From: Pseudomonadota bacterium
GTDB taxonomy: Bacteria > Pseudomonadota > Gammaproteobacteria > Acidiferrobacterales > Sulfurifustaceae
DNA length: 9,589 bases
Direction: 5' to 3'
NCBI GenBank assembly: GCA_020354085.1
Contig: CP070641.1
Location: 1,467,045-1,476,633, forward strand
The translations under genes and the position numbers were made by a program. The notes below the pieces were generated by a model that did no database searches, was not told the DNA's origin, and saw only the letters and a list, made by a program, of their open reading frames with translations. Below, in pieces: positions 1-6,184 of the stretch (positions are counted from its first letter, which is position 1; the number at the start of each line of letters is the position of its first letter).

Positions 1-439
1 GCATGCGCTATTAATGGAATATCTGCCCGGCGTCGGCGCCAAGGGCATGGCGCGTGGCACGTTGCCGCCGGAGTTCTTCGAGCGTTTCTATGCGCTCGTC
101 AATGCCATTCATCAGCGTGGTGTGGCCCACTGCGATCTACGCAGCGAAGGCAACATCCTGGTCACGCCCGCGCTTGAACCGTGCGTCGTCGACTTCGTCG
201 CGCACATTGGTCGCGGCCATTGGTGGCGCCCATTCAAGCGCTGGATCTGGCGGCGCTTCTGTGAAGCTGATCGCGTGGCGGTGGCGCGCCTGAAGCGCAA
301 GCACCAGCCGCAGTTGTTGACCGACGATGAGAAACACTGGCTTGCGCGCGATCGCAATACGCCGTTGGAGCGCGGGGCGCGCGTGCTGGGGCGCGGAATA
401 CGTGATTTGAGTCGGCGCCTGTTAACGCGGCGCCGCTAG
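1..439 (+). CDS. Protein-kinase-like fold protein (RIO/Kdo-kinase-like), 3' part only
   Basis: The reading frame is open to the left edge, with no stop upstream of the ATG at 14 (codons for H-A-L-L precede it), so this is the C-terminal part of a longer protein. The visible part starts at a hinge-like LLMEYLPG. A catalytic-loop motif HCDLRSEGN follows at 128-154 and then VVDF, which sits where the metal-binding DFG of kinases would be. The tail is strongly basic and ends in LLTRRR. Together these support a small bacterial kinase-fold enzyme related to RIO or lipopolysaccharide (Kdo/heptose) kinases, cytoplasmic or on the inner membrane face. The substrate cannot be told from this fragment. 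Two features are unusual for a Hanks-type kinase: six residues rather than five from catalytic Asp to Asn, and V in place of G after the metal-binding DF. The N-lobe lies outside the window. A 229-bp gap separates it from rpe, so it is probably not in the trp operon. Confidence 0.75.
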   Translation, partial: HALLMEYLPGVGAKGMARGTLPPEFFERFYALVNAIHQRGVAHCDLRSEGNILVTPALEPCVVDFVAHIGRGHWWRPFKRWIWRRFCEADRVAVARLKRKHQPQLLTDDEKHWLARDRNTPLERGARVLGRGIRDLSRRLLTRRR

Positions 440-668
440 GGTCCAACTACTTCGCGACCGGACTCCTCCACGTGAGACCTTTGCCTGCGCAAGAAAGGAT
501 GACCGGCTCTGTTGCGGGCTGAAAACTGCGGTTTCTTGGGTTAAAGTGCGCGTCCCAAGGGTCGGTTGCGCGCAGCGGTGAAGACAAGCGAGCGGCCAGT
601 GACCACCATACTCTTGAATGATTTCAAACGGGTTGCCGTTGCAACTCGACCAAACGTAAGGGGAATTT
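440..668. other. Gap between the kinase-like gene and rpe, with several short inverted repeats
   Basis: No convincing gene lies in these 229 bases. Several short dyads are visible: CAAGAAA (490-496) with TTTCTTG (532-538), CTTGGG (535-540) with CCCAAG (554-559), TTGAA (614-618) with TTCAA (623-627), and GTTGC (632-636) with GCAAC (641-645). None is followed by a T-run, so none is a clear intrinsic terminator. The region probably carries the promoter and 5' leader of the rpe-gph-trp operon. Confidence 0.6.
519..547 (+). promoter_or_regulatory. Weak sigma70-like promoter candidate for rpe
   Basis: CTGAAA (519-524) and TAAAGT (542-547) each match the -35 and -10 consensus at four of six positions and are separated by 17 bases. 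Transcription would start near 554, giving a leader of about 115 nt before rpe. Matches this weak occur by chance, so this is only the best candidate in the gap. Confidence 0.3.
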
Positions 669-1364
669 ATGCGTGACTTCCAGATTGCACCGTCGATTCT
701 GTCGGCGGACTTTGCTCGCCTCGGCGAAGAGGTGAAGAACGTATTGGCCGCGGGCGCGGACATCGTCCACTTTGACGTCATGGATAATCATTATGTGCCC
801 AACCTCACCATCGGCCCGCTGGTGTGTGAGGCGTTGCGCAAGCACGGCGTCAAGGCCGACATTGACGTGCATTTGATGGTCAAGCCGGTCGACCGCATTG
901 TGCCGGACTTTGCCAAGGCTGGCGCCACCTACATTACCTTCCACCCCGAGGCGAGCGATCACGTTGATCGGACGTTGCAGCTCATCAAGAACGAGGGCTG
1001 CAAGGCCGGCTTGGTGTTCAATCCGGCCACGCCGCTCGACCATATGAAATACGTCATCGACAAGATCGACATGGTATTGCTCATGTCGGTGAACCCGGGC
1101 TTCGGTGGCCAGAGCTTCATCAGGGCGGCACTCGACAAGCTCAAGGAGGCGCGCAAGATCATCGACGCCTCGGGCCGCAAGATCCGCCTGGAGATCGACG
1201 GTGGTGTGAAGGTCGATAACATCCGTGAGATCGCCGAAGCGGGTGCCGACACCTTCGTCGCGGGCTCAGCCATCTTTGGCGCGGCCAAGGACAGCGACAA
1301 GAATCGCTACGACACCGTGGTCAAGGCGATGCGTGACGAGCTCGCCAAGGCCAAAGTTCAGTAG
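669..1364 (+). CDS. rpe: Ribulose-phosphate 3-epimerase
   Basis: This 231-residue TIM-barrel enzyme interconverts D-ribulose 5-phosphate and D-xylulose 5-phosphate in the pentose phosphate pathway, in the cytoplasm. The N-terminal IAPSILSADFARLG and the metal and catalytic residues of the family are present: H34 and D36 in VHFDVMD, H68 in DVHLMV, and D177 in LEIDGGV. The flexible loop motif NPGFGGQ and the phosphate-binding VAGSAIFG are intact. Length is normal for the family (about 220-230). The ATG at 669 is preceded by AAGGGGA (658-664) at good spacing. It is the first gene of an apparent rpe-gph-trpL-trpE-trpG-trpD-trpC unit, 22 bases ahead of gph. Nothing is missing or odd. Confidence 0.97.
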   Translation: MRDFQIAPSILSADFARLGEEVKNVLAAGADIVHFDVMDNHYVPNLTIGPLVCEALRKHGVKADIDVHLMVKPVDRIVPDFAKAGATYITFHPEASDHVDRTLQLIKNEGCKAGLVFNPATPLDHMKYVIDKIDMVLLMSVNPGFGGQSFIRAALDKLKEARKIIDASGRKIRLEIDGGVKVDNIREIAEAGADTFVAGSAIFGAAKDSDKNRYDTVVKAMRDELAKAKVQ

Positions 1365-1386
1365 TCTGCACGTGCGTGAGAATCCG

Positions 1387-2100
1387 ATGCAGCGTTCCGC
1401 ACCCACGTCAGTGCCCGTGAACTTTCCGCTTGCAGTCAAGATGGTAATGGTCGATCTCGACGGCACCTTGATCGACACCGCCCCTGACATCGCTGCCTGC
1501 GCCAACCGCATGCTGGTGGAACTTGGTCGCGCCGAATGGCCGGTCGATAAGGTCATGACCTGGATTGGCAACGGCGTGCCGCGCCTCGTCAAACGCGCCT
1601 TGACCGGCGAGATGATGGCTGAGCCCGATGCCGCGTTGTTCACGCGCGCCCTGGCGATCTTCGAGAAGCACTACCTGGCCAATGTCTCAGAGCTTTCGCG
1701 ACCGTTCACCGGCGTGGCGGAGGGTTTGAAGGCGCTCTCGGCCGCCGGCTACCAGCTTGCCTGCATCACCAACAAGGCCCAGGCCTTTACCGGTCCACTG
1801 TTGAAGGATCTGGGGCTGCGCGATTACTTCAAGCTGGTGCTCGCGGGCGACAGCCTGCCGAAGCAAAAGCCCGATCCGCTTCCGTTGCTGCACGCATGCA
1901 AGCATTTCGGGATTACGCCCGACCACGGCGTGTTGGTGGGGGATTCGAGCAACGACGTGCAGGCGGCGCGTGCCGCCGGTATGCCTGTGATCTGCGTGAC
2001 CTATGGCTATAATCATGGGCACGATATCCGCGAGTCGCGTCCCGATGCCGTGATCGACTCGCTGGTGGAAGTGCCGCCGCTGCTGCGGCTTTATTCCTGA
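1387..2100 (+). CDS. gph: Phosphoglycolate phosphatase (HAD superfamily)
   Basis: This HAD hydrolase removes phosphate from 2-phosphoglycolate, a product of DNA repair or oxygenase side reactions. The four HAD motifs are visible: motif I VDLDGTL with nucleophile D23 and acid/base D25, motif II T128 in CITNK, motif III K161 in KQKPDP, and motif IV GDSSND with D186 and D190. The cap domain sits between motifs I and II, as in the Gph/PGP type. The frame is open upstream to 1225 inside rpe, but homology begins near residue 15. ATG 1387, with a weak GTGAGAA upstream, gives a normal 237 residues. An in-frame GTG at 1372 is the only close alternative. Its place between rpe and trpE is the usual one in beta- and gammaproteobacteria and supports gph over other HAD phosphatases. 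Confidence 0.92.
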   Translation: MQRSAPTSVPVNFPLAVKMVMVDLDGTLIDTAPDIAACANRMLVELGRAEWPVDKVMTWIGNGVPRLVKRALTGEMMAEPDAALFTRALAIFEKHYLANVSELSRPFTGVAEGLKALSAAGYQLACITNKAQAFTGPLLKDLGLRDYFKLVLAGDSLPKQKPDPLPLLHACKHFGITPDHGVLVGDSSNDVQAARAAGMPVICVTYGYNHGHDIRESRPDAVIDSLVEVPPLLRLYS

Positions 2101-2115
2101 CAAGACGACGCACCG

Positions 2116-2187
2116 ATGAGAGACCTGAGGCAATGGCACAACCGGTGGTGGCGATGGTTGCTCGCCACGTCCGTTGCTGCCCATTAA
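2116..2187 (+). CDS. trpL: trp operon leader peptide, 23 residues with four Trp
   Basis: A short frame runs from ATG 2116 to TAA 2185-2187, 22 bases ahead of the trpE ATG. It encodes Trp at residues 7, 11, 12 and 14 (QW, then RWWRWLL), that is 4 Trp in 23 residues, where Trp is normally near 1 percent. That composition directly upstream of trpE is the hallmark of a Trp leader peptide, on which a ribosome stalls when charged tRNA-Trp is scarce. No good Shine-Dalgarno is visible. The start is only 15 bases after the gph stop and in the same frame, so terminating gph ribosomes may reinitiate here. A 7-bp hairpin (2148-2168) overlaps the WWRW codons. The identification rests on composition and position, and peptide synthesis is inferred. 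Confidence 0.85.
   Translation: MRDLRQWHNRWWRWLLATSVAAH
2148..2168 (+). promoter_or_regulatory. Leader RNA hairpin across the Trp codons
   Basis: GTGGCGA (2148-2154) is perfectly complementary to TCGCCAC (2162-2168) around a 7-base loop (2155-2161). The 5' arm covers the second and third Trp codons and the loop begins with the fourth. A ribosome stalled on these codons would prevent the hairpin from forming. The loop bases plus one stem base, ATGGTT (2154-2159), are complementary to AACCAT (2206-2211) at the trpE start, giving a mutually exclusive alternative. The pairing is seen in the sequence; a switching role is inferred. Confidence 0.55.
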
Positions 2188-2198
2188 CTTCAAACTCT

Positions 2199-2212
2199 CA
2201 TGGTGAACCATG
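2199..2212 (+). promoter_or_regulatory. Inverted repeat enclosing the trpE start codon
   Basis: CATGGTGAACCATG is a perfect 6+6 inverted repeat with a 2-base centre. As RNA it would fold with five pairs and a UGAA loop. It contains the only plausible Shine-Dalgarno (GGTGA, 2202-2206, just 3 bases from the start) and the trpE ATG (2210-2212), so folding would hide both. This is a candidate site for control of trpE translation. It is small and needs structure probing to be believed. Confidence 0.5.
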
Positions 2213-3691
2213 TCGTCCAACAAGCAAGCGTTCGATCAACACGCCGCGCAAGGATTTAACCGCATCCCGCTGATGCGCGAGGTCCTCGCCGACCTCGATA
2301 CCCCGCTGTCGGTCTACTTCAAGCTCGCGCGCGGGCCGTATTCGTATCTATTCGAGTCGGTGCAGGGCGGCGAGAAGTGGGGCCGCTATTCCATCATCGG
2401 CCTGCCGGCACGCACCGTGCTACGCATCGCGGGCGACGCGCTTACCGTTGAGAAGGACGGCAAACTGGTCGAGCGCGAAACAGTCGACGACCCGCTCGAA
2501 GCGGTGCGGCGCTTCAAGGCGCGCTATCGTGTACCGCCGGTCACCGGCTTGCCGCGCTTTACCGGGGGGTTAGTCGGTTATTTCGGCTTTGAGACCGTGC
2601 GCTATATCGAGCCGCGTCTGGGGGCTATGCAGAAGCCCGACGTCATCGGTGCGCCGGACATCATGCTTATGGTGTCGGACGAAGTCGTTGTGTTCGACAA
2701 TCTCAAGGGCCGCCTGTATGTCGTGATTCACGCCAACCCCGAGATCGCGGACGCCTATGACAAGGCCAACCGCCGGCTGGATGAATTGGTGGCGCATCTG
2801 GGCGATCCGCTGGCGCACGGCGCGACACCGCCACCGCGTGCCGTCGACGAAACGGATTTTGTTTCGGACTTCACTCAGGGCGAGTTCGAAAAGGCGGTGG
2901 AACGCTCGCTCGAATACATCCGCGCCGGCGACATCATGCAGGTGGTGCTATCGCAGCGTTTGGCGATTCCGTTTTCCGCCGCGCCGCTCGATCTATACCG
3001 CGCGCTGCGCACTCTCAATCCGTCGCCCTATATGTACTTCGTCGACCTCAAGGACTTCCATATCGTCGGCTCATCGCCCGAGATTCTGGTGCGCTTGGAG
3101 GAGGGCGAGGTGACGGTGCGTCCGATCGCCGGTACCCGGCCACGCGGGCAGGACGAGGCTCAAGATCGGGCGCTGGAAGAGGAACTGCTGGCCGATCCCA
3201 AGGAACGCGCCGAGCACATCATGCTGGTTGACCTGGGGCGCAACGACGTGGGGCGCGTGGCGAAGGTCGGCAGCGTGCGTGTGACCGACCAGATGATGAT
3301 TGAACGTTACTCACACGTCATGCACATCGTCTCGAACGTGGTGGGCGAGCTCAAACCCGACATGGACGCGATCGACGTGCTGCGCGCGACCTTTCCCGCC
3401 GGCACCGTGAGCGGTGCGCCCAAGGTGCGCGCCATGGAAATCATTGAAGAGCTCGAACCGACGCGGCGCGGGGTGTACTCCGGCGCCGTCGGTTATCTCG
3501 GCTGGAGCGGCAGCATGGATACCGCGATCGCTATTCGCACCGCCGTCATTAAGGACAGTACGCTCTACATCCAGGCGGGCGCCGGGATCGTTGCGGACTC
3601 GGTGCCGCGCAACGAGTGGAACGAGACCATGAACAAGGCGCGCGCCATTTTTCGCGCCGTCGCCATGGCGACGGCCGGCCTTCATACTTGA
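2210..3691 (+). CDS. trpE: Anthranilate synthase component I
   Basis: TrpE makes anthranilate from chorismate using ammonia supplied by TrpG, the first committed step of tryptophan synthesis. The 493-residue protein has the N-terminal feedback domain with FESVQGG (S50, matching the LLES motif that binds tryptophan), NPSPYMYF at 270-277 that completes the Trp pocket, and the chorismate-binding core: IAGTRPRG, the DPKERAEHIMLVDLGRND stretch, GTVSGAPK at 398-405 and the C-terminal QAGAGIVADSVPRNEWNE. This combination distinguishes TrpE from PabB and from isochorismate synthases, and feedback inhibition by tryptophan is expected. ATG 2210 is fixed as the start because an in-frame TGA lies at 2204-2206. 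The start is inside an inverted repeat and lacks a well-spaced Shine-Dalgarno, unlike trpG. The gene ends 10 bases before trpG. Confidence 0.97.
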   Translation: MSSNKQAFDQHAAQGFNRIPLMREVLADLDTPLSVYFKLARGPYSYLFESVQGGEKWGRYSIIGLPARTVLRIAGDALTVEKDGKLVERETVDDPLEAVRRFKARYRVPPVTGLPRFTGGLVGYFGFETVRYIEPRLGAMQKPDVIGAPDIMLMVSDEVVVFDNLKGRLYVVIHANPEIADAYDKANRRLDELVAHLGDPLAHGATPPPRAVDETDFVSDFTQGEFEKAVERSLEYIRAGDIMQVVLSQRLAIPFSAAPLDLYRALRTLNPSPYMYFVDLKDFHIVGSSPEILVRLEEGEVTVRPIAGTRPRGQDEAQDRALEEELLADPKERAEHIMLVDLGRNDVGRVAKVGSVRVTDQMMIERYSHVMHIVSNVVGELKPDMDAIDVLRATFPAGTVSGAPKVRAMEIIEELEPTRRGVYSGAVGYLGWSGSMDTAIAIRTAVIKDSTLYIQAGAGIVADSVPRNEWNETMNKARAIFRAVAMATAGLHT

Positions 3692-3696
3692 GGAGA
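3690..3696 (+). promoter_or_regulatory. Strong trpG ribosome binding site overlapping the trpE stop
   Basis: GAGGAGA overlaps the last two bases of the trpE TGA (3689-3691). The AGGAG core ends 6 bases before the trpG ATG. This is the best Shine-Dalgarno in the operon and contrasts with the hidden, poorly spaced site at trpE. It would keep TrpG production efficient and coupled to the end of trpE translation. Confidence 0.75.
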
Positions 3697-3701
3697 CAGT
3701 C

Positions 3702-4280
3702 ATGTTGCTCATGATCGACAACTACGACTCCTTCACCTACAACCTGGTCCAGTACCTGGGCGAGCTGGGTGAAGACGTGCGCGTCTACCGCAATGACCAG
3801 ATCACCGTCGCCGATATCGAGGCCATGCAGCCGGATCACATCGTGATCTCACCGGGACCGTGCACGCCCAACGAGGCCGGCGTGTCGGTCGAAACCATCC
3901 AAAAGCTCGCCGGCCGTATTCCGATTCTGGGCGTGTGCCTCGGGCACCAGAGTATCGGCCAGGCCTACGGCGGGCGCATCATTCGCGCCAAGCAGCTCAT
4001 GCATGGCAAGACCTCGCAGATTCACCACATCAACGCTGGCGTGTTCGCCGGGCTGCCCAGCCCGTTCGAGGCCACGCGTTACCATTCACTGGTGATCGAG
4101 CGCGAGACTTGTCCCACTGTGCTGGAGATCACTGCCTGGACAGACGACGGCGAGATCATGGGCGTGCGTCACAAGAGCCTGCCGGTCGAGGGTGTGCAGT
4201 TTCACCCGGAGTCGATCCTTACCCAGCATGGCCACAGCATGCTCGCAAACTTCTTGAAGACCCATCGACGCGCCGCTTAG
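3702..4280 (+). CDS. trpG: Anthranilate synthase component II, glutamine amidotransferase
   Basis: This class I glutamine amidotransferase frees ammonia from glutamine and passes it to TrpE. The protein has 192 residues, normal for a stand-alone TrpG. The catalytic triad is visible: C79 in GVCLGHQ, and H168 and E170 in VQFHPESI. IDNYDSFTYNLVQYLGELG at the N-terminus, ISPGPCTPNEAG at 49-60 for the oxyanion region, and HGKTSQIHH are also family hallmarks. The same family includes PabA, and some bacteria use one protein for both tryptophan and folate synthesis. Its place between trpE and trpD makes TrpG the main role, but dual use cannot be excluded from the window. Spacing to trpE is 10 bases, implying one mRNA and coupled translation. 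Confidence 0.96.
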   Translation: MLLMIDNYDSFTYNLVQYLGELGEDVRVYRNDQITVADIEAMQPDHIVISPGPCTPNEAGVSVETIQKLAGRIPILGVCLGHQSIGQAYGGRIIRAKQLMHGKTSQIHHINAGVFAGLPSPFEATRYHSLVIERETCPTVLEITAWTDDGEIMGVRHKSLPVEGVQFHPESILTQHGHSMLANFLKTHRRAA

Positions 4281-4293
4281 CGATGCCTTGACC

Positions 4294-4314
4294 GTGGCGG
4301 AGGCGCGCCGCCAC
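4294..4314 (+). promoter_or_regulatory. GC-rich hairpin in the trpG-trpD gap
   Basis: GTGGCGG (4294-4300) pairs perfectly with CCGCCAC (4308-4314) across a 7-base loop. No T-run follows (AATCGTCTT), so it is not a standard terminator. It has the same size and the same outer six base pairs as the hairpin in the trpE leader. It may act in mRNA processing, stability or tuning of trpD expression. This reading assumes that trpD starts at 4354; with the upstream TTG start the hairpin would be inside coding sequence. Confidence 0.4.
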
Positions 4315-4353
4315 AATCGTCTTCCACCATCTCCAGCCGCAGGGAATCTTCCG

Positions 4354-5379
4354 ATGGATATGCCAGCCGCCATCCGCGCCGTGGTCGAACGGCGCAACCT
4401 TAACGCCAGCGAGATGGGCGCAGTCATGCGCCTGATCATGACCGGTCAGGCGACGCCGGCGCAGATCGGCGGTTTTCTGATCGGCCTGCGTATGAAGGGA
4501 GAGACCGTGGAGGAAATCGCCGCCGCTGCCCAAGTCATGCGCGAGTTGGTCACGCGGGTCGCGGTGAGCGGACCGCATCTGGTGGATACCTGTGGTACTG
4601 GTGGCGACGGCGTCAGCACTTTCAACATTTCAACCGCCGCGGCGTTTGTGGTGGCCGCGGCCGGTGGCAGGGTTGCCAAACACGGGAACCGTTCGGTGTC
4701 CTCCAAATCCGGCAGCGCCGACGTTCTGGAGGCGGCCGGTGTGAACCTCGATCTTGGTCCCGAGCAAGTGGGGCAATGCGTAAACGAGGTCGGCGTAGGA
4801 TTCATGTTTGCGCCCAAGCACCACGCCGCGATGAAGCATGCCATCGGCCCGCGCCGCGAAATGGCGGTGCGTACGATATTCAATCTTTTGGGTCCACTTA
4901 CCAACCCGGCCGGCGCGCCCAACCAGGTCCTGGGTGTGTTCGCCGATCAGTGGGTCGAGCCGCTCGCCGAAGTATTGCAACGACTGGGCAGTGAGCACGT
5001 GCTCGTGGTCCATGCCGAAGACGGAATGGACGAGATCTCGATTGGTGCCGCCACGCGTGTGGCCGAGCTCAAGGACGGGCGCGTGCGCGTGTATCGCGTG
5101 CAGCCCGAGGATTTCGGATTGAAACGCGCCGACGTAAAACAGCTTGGGGTCTCGAATCCGGCCGAGAGCTTCGCCATGGTGCAGCAGGTGCTCGAAAACA
5201 AACTGGGTGCGGCGCGCGACATTGTGGCACTCAACGCCGGGGCGGCGATTTACGCCGCTGGCCTCGCGCCTGATCTTGCCGCCGGCATCAAGACCGCCTC
5301 GGCGGTAATCGCAAGCGGTGCGTCCAAGGCCAAGCTCGCCGCGCTCGTAGCGTTGTCGAAAAAGTTCGCCGTGCAGTGA
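4354..5379 (+). CDS. trpD: Anthranilate phosphoribosyltransferase
   Basis: TrpD joins anthranilate to PRPP, giving phosphoribosylanthranilate, the second tryptophan-specific step. From ATG 4354 it has 341 residues, typical of the family. The glycine-rich PRPP site DTCGTGGDG (78-86) is followed by STFNISTAAAFVVAA, then KHGNRSVSSKSGSADVLE from residue 109, and by GFMFAPKHHAAMKHAIGPRR, which forms the anthranilate site. The frame stays open upstream to a TTG at 4288. ATG 4354 is preferred because AGGGA (4341-4345) lies 8 bases before it and because family homology (AIRAVVERRNLN) starts right after it; ATG 4360 is also possible. A 73-base gap with a hairpin separates it from trpG. The 3' end overlaps the start of trpC by four bases. 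Confidence 0.95.
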   Translation: MDMPAAIRAVVERRNLNASEMGAVMRLIMTGQATPAQIGGFLIGLRMKGETVEEIAAAAQVMRELVTRVAVSGPHLVDTCGTGGDGVSTFNISTAAAFVVAAAGGRVAKHGNRSVSSKSGSADVLEAAGVNLDLGPEQVGQCVNEVGVGFMFAPKHHAAMKHAIGPRREMAVRTIFNLLGPLTNPAGAPNQVLGVFADQWVEPLAEVLQRLGSEHVLVVHAEDGMDEISIGAATRVAELKDGRVRVYRVQPEDFGLKRADVKQLGVSNPAESFAMVQQVLENKLGAARDIVALNAGAAIYAAGLAPDLAAGIKTASAVIASGASKAKLAALVALSKKFAVQ

Positions 5380-6176
5380 GCGGCGTACCGGATATCCTGC
5401 AGAAGATCCTCGCGCGCAAGCGCGAAGAGATCATCGAACGCGCCGAAAACCTGCCGCTGGCGGAGCTGCGCGCACGTGTGTCGGATGCACTGCCGCTGCG
5501 CGGTTTCGTTGACGCGATACGCCGGCGCATTGTCTCGGGCCAGCCGGCGGTGATTGCCGAGATCAAGAAGGCCTCGCCCTCCAAGGGCGTGCTACGCGCG
5601 GATTTCCGTCCCGCCGAGGTCGCCCGCAGCTACGCTGAGCACGGCGCGACCTGCCTGTCGGTGCTGACCGACGTCGATTTCTTTCAGGGTTCGGATATCT
5701 ATCTGCGCGAGGCCCGCGCCGCCTGTGCGCTACCGGTGCTGCGCAAGGATTTCACCATCGACCCTTATCAGGTCTACGAGGCGCGTGTCATCGGCGCCGA
5801 TAGTATCCTGTTGATTGTCGCCGCCTTGAGCGATGTACAGATGAAAGAGTTGGCCGACTGTGCGCGCGAAGTCGGGCTCGATGTGTTAGTCGAGGTGCAC
5901 GATGTGGCAGAACTCGAGCGCGCACTCATGCTTGGCACACCGCTTATCGGCATCAACAATCGCGACCTCCGTACCTTTGAAGTACGCCTCGAAACCACGC
6001 TCGATCTCCTGCCGCGCATTCCCGCCAACCGGACCGTGGTAGCCGAAAGCGGAATCCTCTCGCCAGCTGATGTCGTGCGATTGCGCGCCCGTGGTGTCAG
6101 CGCTTTCCTCGTCGGTGAGGCGTTCATGCGATCCGCGAATCCGGGCGCCAAATTAGCCGAACTATTTGCGAGTTAG
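5376..6176 (+). CDS. trpC: Indole-3-glycerol-phosphate synthase
   Basis: TrpC decarboxylates and cyclises carboxyphenylaminodeoxyribulose 5-phosphate to indole-3-glycerol phosphate. The 266-residue TIM barrel shows the catalytic residues: E62 and K64 in AEIKKASPSKG, K124 in LRKDFTID, E173 in LVEVHD, and N194 in GINNRDL, followed by VVAESGI and the phosphate-binding VGEAFM. It is the monofunctional form, with no fused TrpF domain as seen in enterobacteria, so phosphoribosylanthranilate isomerase must be encoded elsewhere. Translation starts at GTG 5376, sharing GTGA with the trpD stop, a tight coupling. The N-terminal VPDILQKILARKREEI matches the usual family start and supports the GTG. It is the last gene of the trp unit. 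Confidence 0.96.
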   Translation: MSGVPDILQKILARKREEIIERAENLPLAELRARVSDALPLRGFVDAIRRRIVSGQPAVIAEIKKASPSKGVLRADFRPAEVARSYAEHGATCLSVLTDVDFFQGSDIYLREARAACALPVLRKDFTIDPYQVYEARVIGADSILLIVAALSDVQMKELADCAREVGLDVLVEVHDVAELERALMLGTPLIGINNRDLRTFEVRLETTLDLLPRIPANRTVVAESGILSPADVVRLRARGVSAFLVGEAFMRSANPGAKLAELFAS

Positions 6177-6184
6177 TCCGCCAT

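Noticed and set aside
535..559. CTTGGG/CCCAAG dyad as a terminator of the kinase-like gene
   Set aside because: The loop is 13 bases, the stem 6, and no T-run follows; it also lies about 100 bases past the stop codon.
1225..1386. Upstream extension of gph inside rpe
   Set aside because: The frame is open, but the extra residues overlap rpe and show no family homology. HAD motif I at the usual distance supports the ATG at 1387.
1687..2223. Long open minus-strand frame (178 codons) opposite gph and the trp leader
   Set aside because: It mirrors the codon bias of GC-rich gph on the other strand; the translation is low in hydrophobic order and has no recognisable motif.
2200..2259. A 19-codon frame from ATG 2200 overlapping the trpE start
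   Set aside because: It has no ribosome site or Trp codons and shifts frame against trpE; the ATG is just the left arm of the inverted repeat.
3860..4291. Open frame of 143 codons overlapping trpG
   Set aside because: It is a shifted frame within a gene with an intact catalytic triad; no motif or ribosome site is seen.
4288..4353. TTG start for trpD at 4288
   Set aside because: The 22 extra residues do not look like TrpD, while ATG 4354 has an AGGGA at good spacing and begins at the family homology.
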